Of a stretch of 64,000 nt of DNA, positions 36,208-49,900 are shown piece after piece (the first letter of the stretch is position 1; each line of letters starts with the position of its first letter). The position numbers were made by a program, and so were the translations under genes. Under the pieces are notes generated by a model, which saw only the letters and a program-made list of their open reading frames with translations, made no database searches and was not told the DNA's origin. Origin of the DNA: Euglena gracilis (Eukaryota > Euglenida > Euglenophyceae > Euglenales); assembly GCA_039621445.1 (NCBI GenBank), contig CP154957.1, positions 35,718,227 to 35,782,226 of the forward strand. Reading direction: 5' to 3'.

Positions 36208-39200
36208 CAAAAAATTCTTTTTCGATTTTTTTCGACTTTTTTGACCCGGGTTTGACCCAAAGTCAACGAACGGGTTGGCGGCCCAAAACGGGGCGCTGGC
36301 GGGTCGAAAAACGCTCGTTTTCGGCTCAAAAACAGTTTTTCCGGGTCCGGGAGGCCCAAAAACATCGTTTCGGGCAAAAAATTTTTTTTCGATTTTTTCG
36401 ACTTTTTTGACCCGGTTTTGACCCAAAGTCAATGGGTCGGCGGCCCAAAACGGGGCGCTGGCCGGTCGAAAAAACGCCCATTTTCGGCTCAAAAACAGTT
36501 TTTCCGGGTCCGGGAGGCCAAAAAACATCGTTTCGGGCGAAAAAATTTTTTTGATTTTTATCGACTTGTCTCACCTGGTTTTGACCCAAAACGAATGGGT
36601 TGGCGGCCCAAAACGGGGCGCTGGCGGGTCGAAAAACGCTCGTTTTCGGCTCAAAAACAGTTTTTCCGGGTCCGGGAGGCCAAAAAACATCGTTTCGGGC
36701 AAAATTTTTTTTGATTTTTTTCGACTTTTTTGACCCGGTTTTGACCCAAAATCAATGGGTCGGCGGCCCAAAACGGGGCGCTGGCGGGTCGAAAAACGCT
36801 CGTTTTCGGCTCAAAAACAGTTTTTCCGGGTCCGGGAGGCCAAAAACATCGTTTTGGGCAAATTTTTTTTTTTTTTTTTTGACCCGGTTTTGAGCCAAAG
36901 TAAATGGGTTGGCGGCCCAAAATGGGGGGGGGGGGGGCGAGTGTTTAGTCGGCCGACTAGCAAAAAATTGTCGGGTAGTCGGTAAACAAACATTTTCGTT
37001 TAGTCGGCCAAAAACTACCCACTTTTTCGGGTCAAACCGCCGATTTTGACCATGAACAAAATCAATGGAAACTAGTCGGTGGCTAGTCGGCGGTCAAAAA
37101 ATGGTCTGTGGCGGGCCCAAATCACGGGTCCGGATGGGTCCAAATAAGTGTTTCGCCTAAAAAACAAGTTTTTGGTCAGTGGGTCGGGGGCGCTGGGGTC
37201 CGGAGGGGTAAAAAACCTATGCGTTTTCATGAAAATCCTTTAGAACGTTCTGTCACGAGAGGCAAAAAACTCATCGGCCTCAAAAACAAAATTTCTGTGT
37301 TTGGCAACATACGAAGTCGTTTTTGTGGCTCACTTTTTGCAAGGCGGGGGGGGCGACCCAAACAAAATCGGGCGGACTGGGGGATAAAAACCTTTTTTTT
37401 GCAAATTTTGACTTATATTGAAAAAAATGGGGAGAGGTGTTTTCGTCAAGGGCCAAAAAACATTTAATTTTTTTGCATTTTTTTTTTTTTTTTGCACCCG
37501 ATTTTTGGAGCCATTTGGGTGGCGGACTGGTGTTGAGGTGATTTAGACAAAATTTTTTTCGGCTCAAAAACTTTCCCGTTTCCGGGTTCGGCCGGTCGGC
37601 CCAAAAACATCGTAGTCGGCAAAAAATTCGACTTGACCCGGTTTTGACCCAAAGTCAATGGCACTCGGGTCGGCGGCCCAAAACAGGGCCCTGGCGGGTC
37701 GAAAAACGGTTGTTTTTGGCTCAAAAAAAGATTTTTCGGGTTTGGGAAGCCCAAAAACATCGTTTCGGGCAAAAAATTTTTTCGACTTTTTTCGACTTTT
37801 TTGACCCGGTTTTGACCCAAAATCAATGGGTCGGCGGCCCAAAACGGGGCGCTGGCGGGTCGAAAAAACGCTCGTTTTCGGCTCAAAAACAGTTTTTCCG
37901 GGTCCGGGAGGCCCAAAAACATCGTTTCGGGCAAAAAAAATTTTTTTGATTTTTTTCGACTTTTTTGACCCGGTTTTGACCCAAAATCAATGGGTTGGCG
38001 GCCCAAAACGGGGCGCCGGCGGGTCGAAAAACGCTCGTTTTCGGCTCAAAAACAGTTTTTCCGGGTCCGGGAGGCCAAAAAACATCGTTTCGGGCAAAAA
38101 AAAATTTTTGATTTTTTTCGATTTTTTGACCCGGTTTTGACCCAAAAATCAATGGGTCGGCGGCCCAAAACGGGGCGCTGGCGGGTCGAAAAACGCTCGT
38201 TTTCGGCTCAAAAACAGTTTTTCCGGGTCCGGGAGGCCAAAAAACATCGTTTCGGGCAAAAAATTTTTTTTTGATTTTTTTCGACTTTTTTGACCCGGTT
38301 TTGACCCAAAATCAATGGGTCGGCGGCCCAAAACGGGGCGCTGGCGGGTCGAAAAACGCTCGTTTTCGGCTCAAAAACAGTTTTTCCGGGTCCGGGAGGC
38401 CAAAAAACATCGTTTTGGGCAAAAAAATTTTTTTGATTTTTTTCGACTTTTTTGACCCGGTTTTGACCCGGTTTTGACCCGAAATCAATGGGTCGGCGGC
38501 CCAAAACGGGGCGCTGGCGGGTCGAAAAACGCTCGTTTTCGGCTCAAAAACAGTTTTTCCGGGTCCGGGAGGCCAAAAAACATCGTTTCGGGCAAAAAAT
38601 TTTTTTTTGATTTTTTTCGACTTTTTTGACCCGGTTTTGACCCAAAATCAATGGGTCGGCGGCCCAAAACGGGGCGCTGGCGGGTCGAAAAACGCTCGTT
38701 TTCGGCTCAAAAACAGTTTTTCCGGGTCCGGGAGGCCAAAAAACATCGTTTCGGGCAAAAAATTTTTTTTTGATTTTTTTCGACTTTTTTGACCCGGTTT
38801 TGACCCAAAGTCAACGGGTTGGCGGCCCAAAACGGGGCGCTGGCGGGTCGAAAAACGCTCGTTTTCGGCTCAAAAACAGTTTTTCCGGGTCCGGGAGGCC
38901 AAAAAACATCGTTTCGGGCAAAAATTTTTTTTGATTTTTTCGACTTTTTTGACCCGGTTTTGACCCAAAATCAATGGGTCGGCGGCCCAAAACGGGGCGC
39001 TGGCGGGTCGAAAAACGCTCGTTTTCGGCTCAAAAACAGTTTTTCCGGGTCCGGGAGGCCCAAAAACATCGTTTTGGGCAAAAAAAATTTTTTTGATTTT
39101 TTTCGACTTTTTTGACCCGGTTTTGACCCAAAATCAATGGGTCGGCGGCCCAAAACGGGGCGCTGGCGGGTCGAAAAACGCTCGTTTTCGGCTCAAAAAC

Positions 39201-41256
39201 AGTTTTTCCGGGTCCGGGAGGCCAAAAAACATCGTTTTGGGCAAAAAATTTTTTTTGATTTTTTTCGACTTTTTTGACCCGGGTTTGACCCCAAATCAAT
39301 GGGTCGGCGGCCCAAAACGGGGCGCTGGCGGGTCGAAAAACGCTCGTTTTCGGCTCAAAAACAGTTTTTCCGGGTCCGGGAGGCCCAAAAACATCGTTTC
39401 GGGCAAAAAATTTTTTTTGATTTTTTTCGACTTTTTTGACCCGGTTTTGACCCAAAGTCAATGGGTCGGCGGCCCAAAACGGGGCGCTGGCGGGTCGAAA
39501 AACGCTCGTTTTCGGCTCAAAAACAGTTTTTCCGGGTCCGGGAGGCCCAAAAACATCGTTTCGGGCAATTTTTTTTGATTTTTTTCGACTTTTTTGACCC
39601 GGTTTTGACCCAAAGTCAATGGGTCGGCGGCCCAAAACGGGGCGCTGGCGGGTCGAAAAACGCTCGTTTTCGGCTCAAAAACAGTTTTTCCGGGTCCGGG
39701 AGGCCCAAAAAACATCGTTTCGGGCAAAAAAATTTTTTTTGATTTTTTTCGACTTTTTTGACCCGGTTTTGACCCAAAATCAATGGGTCGGCGGCCCAAA
39801 ACGGGGCGCTGGCGGGTCGAAAAACGCTCGTTTTCGGCTCAAAAACAGTTTTTCCGGGTCCGGGAGGCCAAAAAACATCGTTTTGGGCAAAAAAAATTTT
39901 TTTGATTTTTTTCGACTTTTTTGACCCGGTTTTGACCCGAAATCAATGGGTCGGCGGCCCAAAACGGGGCGCTGGCGGGTCGAAAAACGCTCGTTTTCGG
40001 CTCAAAAACAGTTTTTCCGGGTCCGGGAGGCCCAAAAAACATCGTTTCGGGCAAAATTTTTTTTTTGATTTTTTCGACTTTTTTGACCCGGTTTTGACCC
40101 AAAGTCAATGGGTCGGCGGCCCAAAACGGGGCGCTGGCGGGTCGAAAAACGCTCGTTTTCGGCTCAAAAACAGTTTTTCCGGGTCCGGGAGGCCAAAAAA
40201 CATCGTTTCGGGCAAAAAATTTTTTTTTGATTTTTTTCGACTTTTTTGACCCGGTTTTGACCCAAAGTCAACGGGTTGGCGGCCCAAAACGGGGCGCTGG
40301 CGGGTCGAAAAACGCTCGTTTTCGGCTCAAAAACAGTTTTTCCGGGTCCGGGAGGCCAAAAAACATCGTTTCGGGCAAAAAATTTTTTTGATTTTTTTCG
40401 ACTTTTTTGACCCGGTTTTGACCCAAAGTCAATGGGTCGGCGGCCCAAAACGGGGCGCTGGCGGGTCGAAAAACGCTCGTTTTCGGCTCAAAAACAGTTT
40501 TTCCGGGTCCGGGAGGCCCAAAAAACATCGTTTCGGGCAAAAAATTTTTTTTTGATTTTTTTCGACTTTTTTGACCCGGTTTTGACCCAAAGTCAATGGG
40601 TCGGCGGCCCAAAACGGGGCGCTGGCGGGTCGAAAAACGCTCGTTTTCGGCTCAAAAACAGTTTTTCCGGGTCCGGGAGGCCCAAAAACATCGTTTCGGG
40701 CAAAAATTTTTTTTTGATTTTTTTCGACTTTTTTGACCCGGTTTTGACCCAAAGTCAATGGGTCGGCGGCCCAAAACGGGGCGCTGGCGGGTCGAAAAAC
40801 GCTCGTTTTCGGCTCAAAAACAGTTTTTCCGGGTCCGGGAGGCAAAAAAAAATCGTTTGGGGAAAAAAATTTTTTTAATTTTTTTCGACTTTTTTGCCCC
40901 GGTTTTGACCCAAAGTCAATGGGTCGGCGGCCCAAAACGGGGCGCTGGCGGGTCGAAAAAACGCTCGTTTTCGGCTCAAAAACAGTTTTTCCGGGTCCGG
41001 GAGGCCAAAAAACATCGTTTCGGGCAAAAAATTTTTTTCGATTTTTTTCGACTTTTTTGACCCGGTTTTGACCCAAAATCAACGGGTTGGCGGCCCAAAA
41101 CGGGGCGCTGGCGGGTCGAAAAACGCTCGTTTTCGGCTCAAAAACAGTTTTTCCGGGTCCGGGAGGCCAAAAAACATCGTTTCGGGCAAAAATTTTTTTT
41201 TGATTTTTTTCGACTTTTTTGACCCGGTTTTGACCCAAAGTCAACGGGTTGGCGGC
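36208..41256. repeat. ~163-bp satellite, array I (about 27 units)
   Basis: The unit reads GACCCGGTTTTGACCCAAA, TCAATGGGTCGGCGGCCC, AAAACGGGGCGCTGGCGGG, TCGAAAAACGCTCGTTTTCG, GCTCAAAAACAGTTTTTCCG, GGTCCGGGAGGCC, AAAAACATCGTTTCGGGC and an A/T run with TTTTTTCGACTTTTTT. The period is mostly 163. Interior units are nearly identical and edge units diverge. The array is split at 36925-37560 by non-satellite sequence carrying TAGTCGG palindromes and a degenerate copy of the 420-bp spacer repeat. Frames stay open on both strands because stops are rare in the unit; they are not taken as genes. Confidence 0.97.
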
Positions 41257-42639
41257 GCAAGGCGGTAGACTGGGGGGGGGGGGTAGTGGGTAGTCGGCCG
41301 ACTAGTCGGCCGACTACCCAATTGGTCCACCGACTAGGCCTAGTCGGTAGCTAGTCGGCGAGACAGGGGGGGGGGGTCGCTGAGCTCTTATCTCTTTAGA
41401 GTAAGAGCGAAGCTTACCACCCCGGTTTGGGACCCCCCCTGCGCCCAACCCCCAGCCCCCCCCCTCCCCCCCCCCCCCCCCCCCCCCCCCTGGGTAGGCA
41501 GGGAGTCCCGCGGATTATCGATATGACCAAATTTCCGGATCCCCAAAATGAATATCCTATAGGTTAGGAGACGGTCCCAGGTTGCTCAAGCACCCCCGCA
41601 ATAGCCCCGACTCCCCGCCAGTTCGGAGATCGGGCCCGAGCAAAAAAGTTGCGTACCGTTTTTTTTTTCGGGGAAATTGCAGGTTTTTGGGGGGTCCAAA
41701 AATCGAAAAATTCAAAATATCTCGAAAACGCTGCGGAGTTGAGGAAAAGTGATGACGACCTTATTTGACGACGTTGGAACGCCCGATCGATCGGTATGCG
41801 CGGTTTGGGCCGACTCCTCGCCTAGCCCGAGATACGGCCGTTTTGGAGTTTTGGGCCAGTTTGGCCAGTTCTGGCCATTTCGGGCCCATTCGGGGCCCGA
41901 AACCGTAATTTGCCCATATCTCGGGCTAGACGAGGAGTTGGAACCCAAACCAGGGGGTCAATCATTAGGTTTAGGGGGGGGTTTTGACCGTTTTTTGGGG
42001 TTCCCGGGGTCTGGTTGTGCGATTTTGGGCCAGTTTTGGGTATTTGGGGACCCCTGCGGGGGTTCGAGGGCGGCCGGGCTGGGGTCCAAAAATCGAAAAA
42101 TTCAAAATATCTCGAAAACGCTGCGGAGTTGAGGAAAAGTGATGGCGACCTCATTTGACGACCTTGGAACGCCCTATCGATCGGTATGCGCGGTTTGGGA
42201 CAACTCCTCGCCTAGCCCGAGATACGGCCGTTTTGGGGGTTTTGGGCCAGTTTTGCCAGTTCTGGCCATTTCGGGGCCCGAAACCGTAAATTGGCCGTAT
42301 CTCGGGCTAGACGAGGAGTTGGGACCCAAACCAGGGGGTCAATCATTAGGTTTAGGGGGGGGGTTTGACCGTTTTTTGGGGTTCCCGGGGCCTGGTTGTG
42401 CGATTTTGGGCCAGTTTTGGGTATTCGGGGACCCCACCGGGCGCCGTCAAGGCGGCTGGGCGAGGGGGGGTCGGGTGGCAGGTCGGGACCCAAAATTTTG
42501 AAAAATTTTTTTTCGCTCAAAAACACTTTTTTTCACTTCAGAACATCAAAAAAAGTGTTTTTGAGCGAAAAAAAATTTTCCGACCCGGACCCCTTCTCCA
42601 TGCCCCCCCCCCCCGGGCTGGGGCCCGCCCCCTGGCCGG

Positions 42640-43095
42640 TGGACTTAGCCATTTTTGGGTCAAAAAGTCGAAAAAATTCGAAAAAAATTTTTTTGCCCAA
42701 AACCATGATTTTTGACCTCCCGGACCCGAAAAAAGTGTTTTCGAGCCAAAAATGTGCGTTTTTCGACCCGCCAGCGCCCCGTTTTGGGCCACCAACCCAT
42801 TGATTTTGGGTCAAAATCAGGTCAAAAAGTCGAAAAAAATTGAAAAAATTTTTTTTGCCCGAAACGATGTTTTTTGGCCTCCCGGACCCGGAAAAACTGT
42901 TTTTGAGCCGAAAATGAGCGTTTTGCGACCCGCCAGCGCCCCGTTTTAGGCCACCAACCCATGACTTTGGGTCAAAACCGGTCAAAAAAGTCGAAAAAAA
43001 TCGAAAATTTTTTTTGGCCCCAAAACGATGTTTTTTGGCCTCCCTGACCCAGAAAAACTGTTTTTGAGCCGAAAATGAGCGTTTTTCCCGGACCG
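42640..43095. repeat. Satellite units in reverse orientation within spacer 1
   Basis: GGTCAAAAAGTCGAAAAAAT, CGATGTTTTTTGGCCTCCCG and CCAGCGCCCCGTTTT are complements of the array unit. About three diverged units are present. The counterpart in spacer 2 is at 48255-48690. Confidence 0.9.
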
Positions 43096-44337
43096 GGCCG
43101 GGGTGGTCTCCCAAAGAGCTCCGCTCTACGTCACACCCTGGTAGTGGGTAGTCGGCCAACTAGTCGGCCGACTACCCACTCTAATGTACTAACGGGTCAA
43201 AATCGCCGACTTTTAAGCCCCCCCCCCATGAACAAAATCCAATGCAAACTAGTCGGTGGCTAGTCGGCGGTCATAAAAATGGTCTGTGGCGGGCCCAAAT
43301 CACCCGGAAATGGTCCGGATGGGTCCAAATAAGTGTCTTACGCCTAAATAAACACCCCCAGATGGAAATCTTTGGTCAGTGGGGGGTCGGTGGGCCCTTG
43401 ATGGGGGGTCCGGAGGGGTAAAAAACCAATGATGAAACAGGGATTACATGAAAATGCTTTAGAAATGCAATCTGCATTCTGCATTCTGCATCACGAGAGG
43501 CAGAAAACTCCCCCCTCCACCCCAATCCGAGCCTCAAATAACAAAATCCCTTCTGTGTTGGCAACATACTCGGGGGCTAAGTCGTTTTTGTGGCTCACTT
43601 TGGCATAGGCGGGGGGGGCGGCTCCGCCCCCCCCGCACCCCCCTCAAATAACAAAATCCCTTCTATGTTGGCAATAGACTTGGAGGGATAAGACCTTTTT
43701 TTGTGCAAATTTTGACTTATATTGAAAATTCAATGGTCCGGATGGGTCCAAATAAATGTCTTACGCCTAAATTTACACCCCCAGATGGAAATCTTTGGTC
43801 AGTGGGGGGTCGGTGGGCCCTTGATGGGGGTCCGGAGGGGTAAAAAACCACTGATGAAACAGGGATTACATGAAAATCCTTTAGAAATGCAAGCATTCTG
43901 CATCACGAGAGGCAGAAAACTCCCCCCTCCACCCCCATCCGAGCCTCAAATAACAAAATCCCTTCTGTGTTTGGCAACATACTCGGGGGCTAAGTCGTTT
44001 TTGTGGCTCACTTTGGCATAGACGGGGGGGGGCTCCGCCCCCCCCCGCACCCACCCCCTCAAATAACAAAATCCCTTCTATGTTGGCAATGGACTTGGAG
44101 GGATAATACCTTTTTTTTGTGCAAATTTTGACTTATATTGAAAATTCAATGGGGAGAGGTGTACTTTCGTCAAAAGTGGCCCAAAATGGACATTTTCCCC
44201 CAATTTTTTTTGCATATTCACCCCCGATTGGGGGGTTCTGGAGCCATTTGGGTGGGTTTTGACTGGTGTTGAGGTGATTTAGACAAAATTTTTTTCCCAG
44301 GGGGGGGGCTTAAAAGTCGGCGGTTTTGACCCGTTAG

Positions 44338-44465
44338 TACATTAGAGTGGGTAGTCGGCCGACTAGTCGGCCGACTACCCAATTGGTCCGCCGACTAGTC
44401 GGCCGACCAATTAGTCGGCCGACTACCCAATTGGTCGGCCGACTAGTCGGCCGACTACCCACTAC
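44338..44465. repeat. Palindromic TAGTCGGCCGACTA cluster at the spacer-satellite junction
   Basis: GTAGTCGGCCGACTAGTCGG with CCGACTACCCAATTGGTC and further copies make a ~120-bp imperfect palindrome built of nested palindromes. The right end (CCGACTACCCACTACC, C run) abuts the first satellite unit of array II. Related blocks occur at 36950-37098, 41283-41367, 43138-43270, 47058-47095, 48740-48870 and 49962-49985. Confidence 0.9.
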
Positions 44466-44527
44466 CCCCCCCCCCAGTCTACCGTTTGGCACTCACCAAC
44501 TTCCCCCCCCCCCAGTCTACCGTTTGG

Positions 44528-46974
44528 CACTCGGGTTGGCGGCCCAAAACGGGGCGCTGGCGGGTCGAAAAACGCTCATTTTCGGCTCAAAAACAGTTTT
44601 TCCAGGTCCGGGAGGCCCAAAAACATCGTTTTGGGCAAAAAAAAATTTTTCGATTTTTTTCGACTTTTTTGACCCGGGTTTGACCCAAAATCAACGGGTT
44701 GGCGGCCCAAAACGGGGCGCTGGCGGGTCGAAAAACGCTCGTTTTCGGCTCAAAAACAGTTTTTCCGGGTCCGGGAGGCCAAAAAACATCGTTTCGGGCA
44801 AAAAATTTTTTTTGATTTTTTTCGACTTTTTTGACCCGGTTTTGACCCGAAATCAATGGGTCGGCGGCCCAAAACGGGGCGCTGGCGGGTCGAAAAACGC
44901 TCGTTTTCGGCTCAAAAACAGTTTTTCCGGGTCCGGGAGGCCAAAAAACATCGTTTCGGGCAAAAAATTTTTTTTGATTTTTTTCGACTTTTTTGACCCG
45001 GTTTTGACCCGAAATCAATGGGTCGGCGGCCCAAAACGGGGCGCTGGCGGGTCGAAAAACGCTCGTTTTCGGCTCAAAAACAGTTTTTCCGGGTCCGGGA
45101 GGCCAAAAAACATCGTTTTGGGCAAAAAATTTTTTTTGATTTTTTTCGACTTTTTTGACCCGGTTTTGACCCAAAATCAATGGGTTGGCGGCCCAAAACG
45201 GGGCGCTGGCGGGTCGAAAAACGCTCGTTTTCGGCTCAAAAACAGTTTTTCCGGGTCCGGGAGGCCAAAAAACATCGTTTTGGGCAAAAAAATTTTTTTT
45301 GATTTTTTTCGACTTTTTTGACCCGGTTTTGACCCGAAATCAATGGGTCGGCGGCCCAAAACGGGGCGCCGGCGGGTCGAAAAACGCTCGTTTTCGGCTC
45401 AAAAACAGTTTTTCCGGGTCCGGGAGGCCAAAAAACATCGTTTCGGGCAAAAAAATTTTTTTTGATTTTTTTCGACTTTTTTGACCCGGTTTTGACCCGA
45501 AATCAATGGGTCGGCGGCCCAAAACGGGGCGCTGGCGGGTCGAAAAACGCTCGTTTTCGGCTCAAAAACAGTTTTTCCGGGCCCGGGAGGCCCAAAAACA
45601 TCGTTTTGGGCAAAAATTTTTTTTTGATTTTTTTCGACTTTTTTGACCCGGTTTTGACCCAAAATCAATGGGTTGGCGGCCCAAAACGGGGCGCTGGCGG
45701 GTCGAAAAACGCTCGTTTTCGGCTCAAAAACAGTTTTTCCGGGTCCGGGAGGCCAAAAAACATCGTTTCGGGCAAAAAAATTTTTTTTTGATTTTTTTCG
45801 ACTTTTTTGACCCGGTTTTGACCCAAAATCAATGGGTCGGCGGCCCAAAACGGGGCGCTGGCGGGTCGAAAAACGCTCGTTTTCGGCTCAAAAACAGTTT
45901 TTCCGGGTCCGGGAGGCCAAAAAACATCGTTTCGGGCAAAAAATTTTTTTTTGATTTTTTTCGACTTTTTTGACCCGGTTTTGACCCAAAATCAATGGGT
46001 CGGCGGCCCAAAACGGGGCGCTGGCGGGTCGAAAAACGCTCGTTTTCGGCTCAAAAACAGTTTTTCCGGGTCCGGGAGGCCAAAAAACATCGTTTTGGGC
46101 AAAATTTTTTTTTGATTTTTTTCGACTTTTTTGACCCGGTTTTGACCCAAAATCAATGGGTTGGCGGCCCAAAACGGGGCGCCGGCGGGTCGAAAAACGC
46201 TCGTTTTCGGCTCAAAAACAGTTTTTCCGGGTCCGGGAGGCCAAAAAACATCGTTTCGGGCAAAAAAAATTTTTTTGATTTTTTTCGACTTTTTTGACCC
46301 GGTTTTGACCCAAAATTAATGGGTCGGCGGCCCAAAACGGGGCGCCGGCGGGTCGAAAAACGCTCGTTTTCGGCTCAAAAACAGTTTTTCCGGGTCCGGG
46401 AGGCCAAAAAACATCGTTTCGGGCAAAAAATTTTTTTTTGATTTTTTTCGACTTTTTTGACCCGGTTTTGACCCAAAGTCAATGGGTCGGCGGCCCAAAA
46501 CGGGGCGCTGGCGGGTCGAAAAAACGCTCGTTTTCGGCTCAAAAACAGTTTTTCCGGGTCCGGGAGGCCCAAAAAACATCGTTTCGGGCAAAAAATTTTT
46601 TTTTGATTTTTTTCGACTTTTTTGACCCGGTTTTGACCCAAAATCAATGGGTCGGCGGCCCAAAACGGGGCGCTGGCGGGTCGAAAAACGCTCGTTTTCG
46701 GCTCAAAAACAGTTTTTCCGGGTCCGGGAGGCCTAAAAACATCGTTTCGAAAAAAATTTTTTTTTGATTTTTTTCGACTTTTTTGACCCGGTTTTGACCC
46801 AAAATCAATGGGTCGGCGGCCCAAAACGGGGCGCTGGCGGGTCGAAAAAACGCTCGTTTTCGGCTCAAAAACAGTTTTTCCGGGTCCGGGAGGCCAAAAA
46901 ACATCGTTTCGGGCAAAAATTTTTTTTTGATTTTTTTCGACTTTTTTGACCCGGTTTTGACGACCAAAGTCAAT
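44528..46974. repeat. ~163-bp satellite, array II (about 15 units)
   Basis: Same unit and orientation as array I, very homogeneous. Variation is mainly A/T-run length and AAAGTC versus AAAATC versus GAAATC. A 324-codon open frame on the plus strand (44347-45321) is a repeat translation. Confidence 0.97.
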
Positions 46975-49900
46975 GGTTGCGGCGCAAAACGTGGCGGGTC
47001 GATATTTTTCGGCTCAAAATTTTCTTTGTGGGAGGCCGACATCGTCGGAAAAACCCAAATTGGTCGACTAGGCCTAGTCGGTAGCTAGTCGGCGAGACGG
47101 GGGGGGGTTTGCGTTTTTTTTTAGAAAACAGTTACCAGGTTTTGGGGAAAACGTGGGTAGGCGGGTCCCGCGGATTATCATATGACCAAATTTCCGGATC
47201 CCCAAAATGAATTTTTTAGGAGACGGTCCGGTTGCCAAGCACCCCCGCAATAGGACTCCCGCCAGTTCGGAGATCGGGCCGAGCAAAAAAGTTGCTTTTT
47301 TTTTTTTCGGGGAATTGCAGGTTTTTGGGGGTCCAAAAATCGAAAAAATTCAAATATTCTCGAAAACAGTTGAGGAAAAGTGATGACGACCTTATTGACG
47401 ACGTTGGACGCCCGATCGATCGGATGCGCGGGTTTGGGCCGACTCCTCGCCTAGCCCGAGATACGGCCGTTTTGGTGTTTTTGGGCCAGTTTGGCCAGTT
47501 TTGGCCATTTCGGGCCCGTTCGGGGCCCGAAACCGTAATTTGCCCGTATCTCGGGCTAGACGGGGAGTTGGAACCCAAACCAGGGGGTCAATCATTAGGT
47601 TTAGGGGGGGTTTTTGACCGTTTTTTTGGGGTTCCCGGGGTCTGGTTGTGCGATTTTGGGCCATTTTTGGGTATTCGGGGGACCCCTGCGGGGGTTCGAG
47701 GGCGGCTGGGCTGGGGTCCAAAAATCGAAAAATTCAAATATCTCGAAACGCTGCGGAGTTGAGGAAAAGTGATGGCGACCTCATTTGACGACCTTGGAAC
47801 GCCCTATCGATCGGTATGCGCGTTTTGGGACAACTCCTCGCCTAGCCCGAGATAGGCCGTTTTGGGGGGTTTTGGGCCAGTTTTGCCAGTTCTGGCCATT
47901 CGGGGCCCGAAACCGTAAATTGGCCGTATCTCGGGCTAGACGAGGAGTTGGGAACCCAAACCAGGGGGTCAATCATTAGGTTTAGGGGGGGTGTTTTTGA
48001 CCGTTTTTTGGGGTTCCCGGGGTCTGGTTGTGCGATTTTGGCCAGTTTTGGGTATTCAGGGGACCCCACCGCGCAACGTCAGGGCGGCTGGGCGAGAAGG
48101 GGGTCGGGTGGCAGGTCGGGACCCAAAATTTTGAAAAAAAAATTTTCTCTCAAAAACACTTTTTTTCACTTCAGAACATCAAAAAAAGTGTTTTTGAGCG
48201 AAAAAAATTTTTCCGACCCGAGCCCCCCCCCCTGGCTGGGGGCCGCCCTGCTGGCCGGTAGACTTAGCCATTTTTGGGTCAAAAAGTCGAAAAAATTCGA
48301 AAATTTTTTTTGCCCAAAATCATGATTTTTGACCTCCCGGACCGAGATAAACCGTTCTTGAGCCAAAAATGAGCGTTTTATGACCCGCCATCACCCCGTT
48401 TTGGGCACCAACCCATTGATTTTGGTTCAAAATCAGGTCAAAAAAGTCGAAAAAAATTGAAAAAATTTTTTTTTTTGCCCGAAACGATGTTTTTTGGCCT
48501 CCCGGACCCGGAAAACTGTTTTTGAGCCGAAAATGAGCGTTTTGCGACCCGCCAGCGCCCCGTTTGATTTGGGTCAAAACCGGTCAAAAAAGTCGAAAAA
48601 AATCGAAAAATTTTTTTGGCCCCCAAAACGATGTTTTTTTTGGCCTCCCTGACCCAGAAGACTGTTTTTGAGCCGAAAATGAGCGTTTTTTCCGGACCGG
48701 GCCGGGGTGGTTTCCCAAAGAGCTTCGCTCTGCGTTACACCCTGGTAGTGGGGTAGTCGGCCAACTAGTCGGCCGACTACCCACTCTAATGTACTAACGG
48801 GTCAAAACCGCCGACTTTTAAGCCCCCCCCCATGAAAAAAATCCAATGCAAACTAGTCGGTGGCCAGTCGGCGGGTCATAAAAATGGTCTGTGTGGCGGG
48901 CCCAAATCACCCGGAAGGAAATGGTCCGGATGGGTCCAATAAGTGTCTTACGCCTAAATAAAACCCCCAGATGGAAATCTTTGGTCAGTGGGGGGTCGGT
49001 GGGCCCTTGATGGGGTCCGGAGGGGTAAAAAAACCAATGATGAACAGGGGATTACATGAAAATGCTTTAGAAATGCAATCTGCAATCTGCATTCTGCATC
49101 ACGAGAGGCAGAAAACTCCCCCCTCCACCCCAATCCGAGCCTCAACTAACAAAGTCCCTTCTGTGTTGGCAACATAGTCGGGGGCTAAGTCGTTTTTGTG
49201 GCTCACTTTGGCATAGGCGGGGGGGGGGGCTCCTCTCCCCCCCCCGCACCCCTCTCAAATAACAAAATCCCTTCTATGTTGGCAATAGACTTGGGGGGAT
49301 AAGACCTTTTTTTGAGCAAATTTTGACTTATATTGAAAATTCAATGGTCCGGATGAGTCCAAATAAGTGTCTTACGCCTAAATAAACACCCCCAGATGGA
49401 AATCTTTGGTCAGTGGGGGTGTGGTCGGTGGGCCCTTGATGGGGGTCCGGAGGGGTAAAAAACCAATGATAAAACAAGGATTACATGAAAATCCTTTAGA
49501 AATGCAAGCATTCTGCATTACGAGGGGCAGAAAACTCCCCCCTCCACCCCCATCCGAGCCTCAATAACAAAATCCCCTCTGTGTTGGCAACGTACTCGGG
49601 GGCGAAGTCGTTTTTGTGGCTCACTTTGGAAAAGGCGGGAGGGGGGGGGCTCCGCCCCCCCCCGCACCCCCCCCCTCAAATAACAAAATCCCTTCTATGT
49701 TGGCAATGGACTTGGAGGGATAAGACCTTTTTTTTGTGCAAATTTGACTTATATTGAAAATTCAATGGGGAGAGGTGTACTTTGTCAAAAGTGGCCCAAA
49801 ATGGACATTTTCCCCCAATTTTTTTGCATATTCACCCCCGATTGGGGGGTTCTGGAGCCATTTGGGTGGGTTTTGCCGGTGTTGAGGTGATTTAGGAACA

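Larger units (their letters stand above)
41257..44527. repeat. ~3.3 kb inter-satellite spacer, copy 1
   Basis: Begins and ends with TAGTCGGCCGACTA palindromes (41283-41367, 44338-44465). Inside are a 390-bp direct repeat (41691-42080 and 42081-42475, starting GGGGTCCAAAAATCG), about three reversed satellite units (42640-43095), a palindrome block (43138-43270) and a ~420-bp direct repeat (from 43308 and from 43728, marked GGTCCGGATGGGTCCAAATA). Long C runs occur at 41458-41491. No gene was recognised. Copy 2 is at 46975-50261. Confidence 0.9.
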
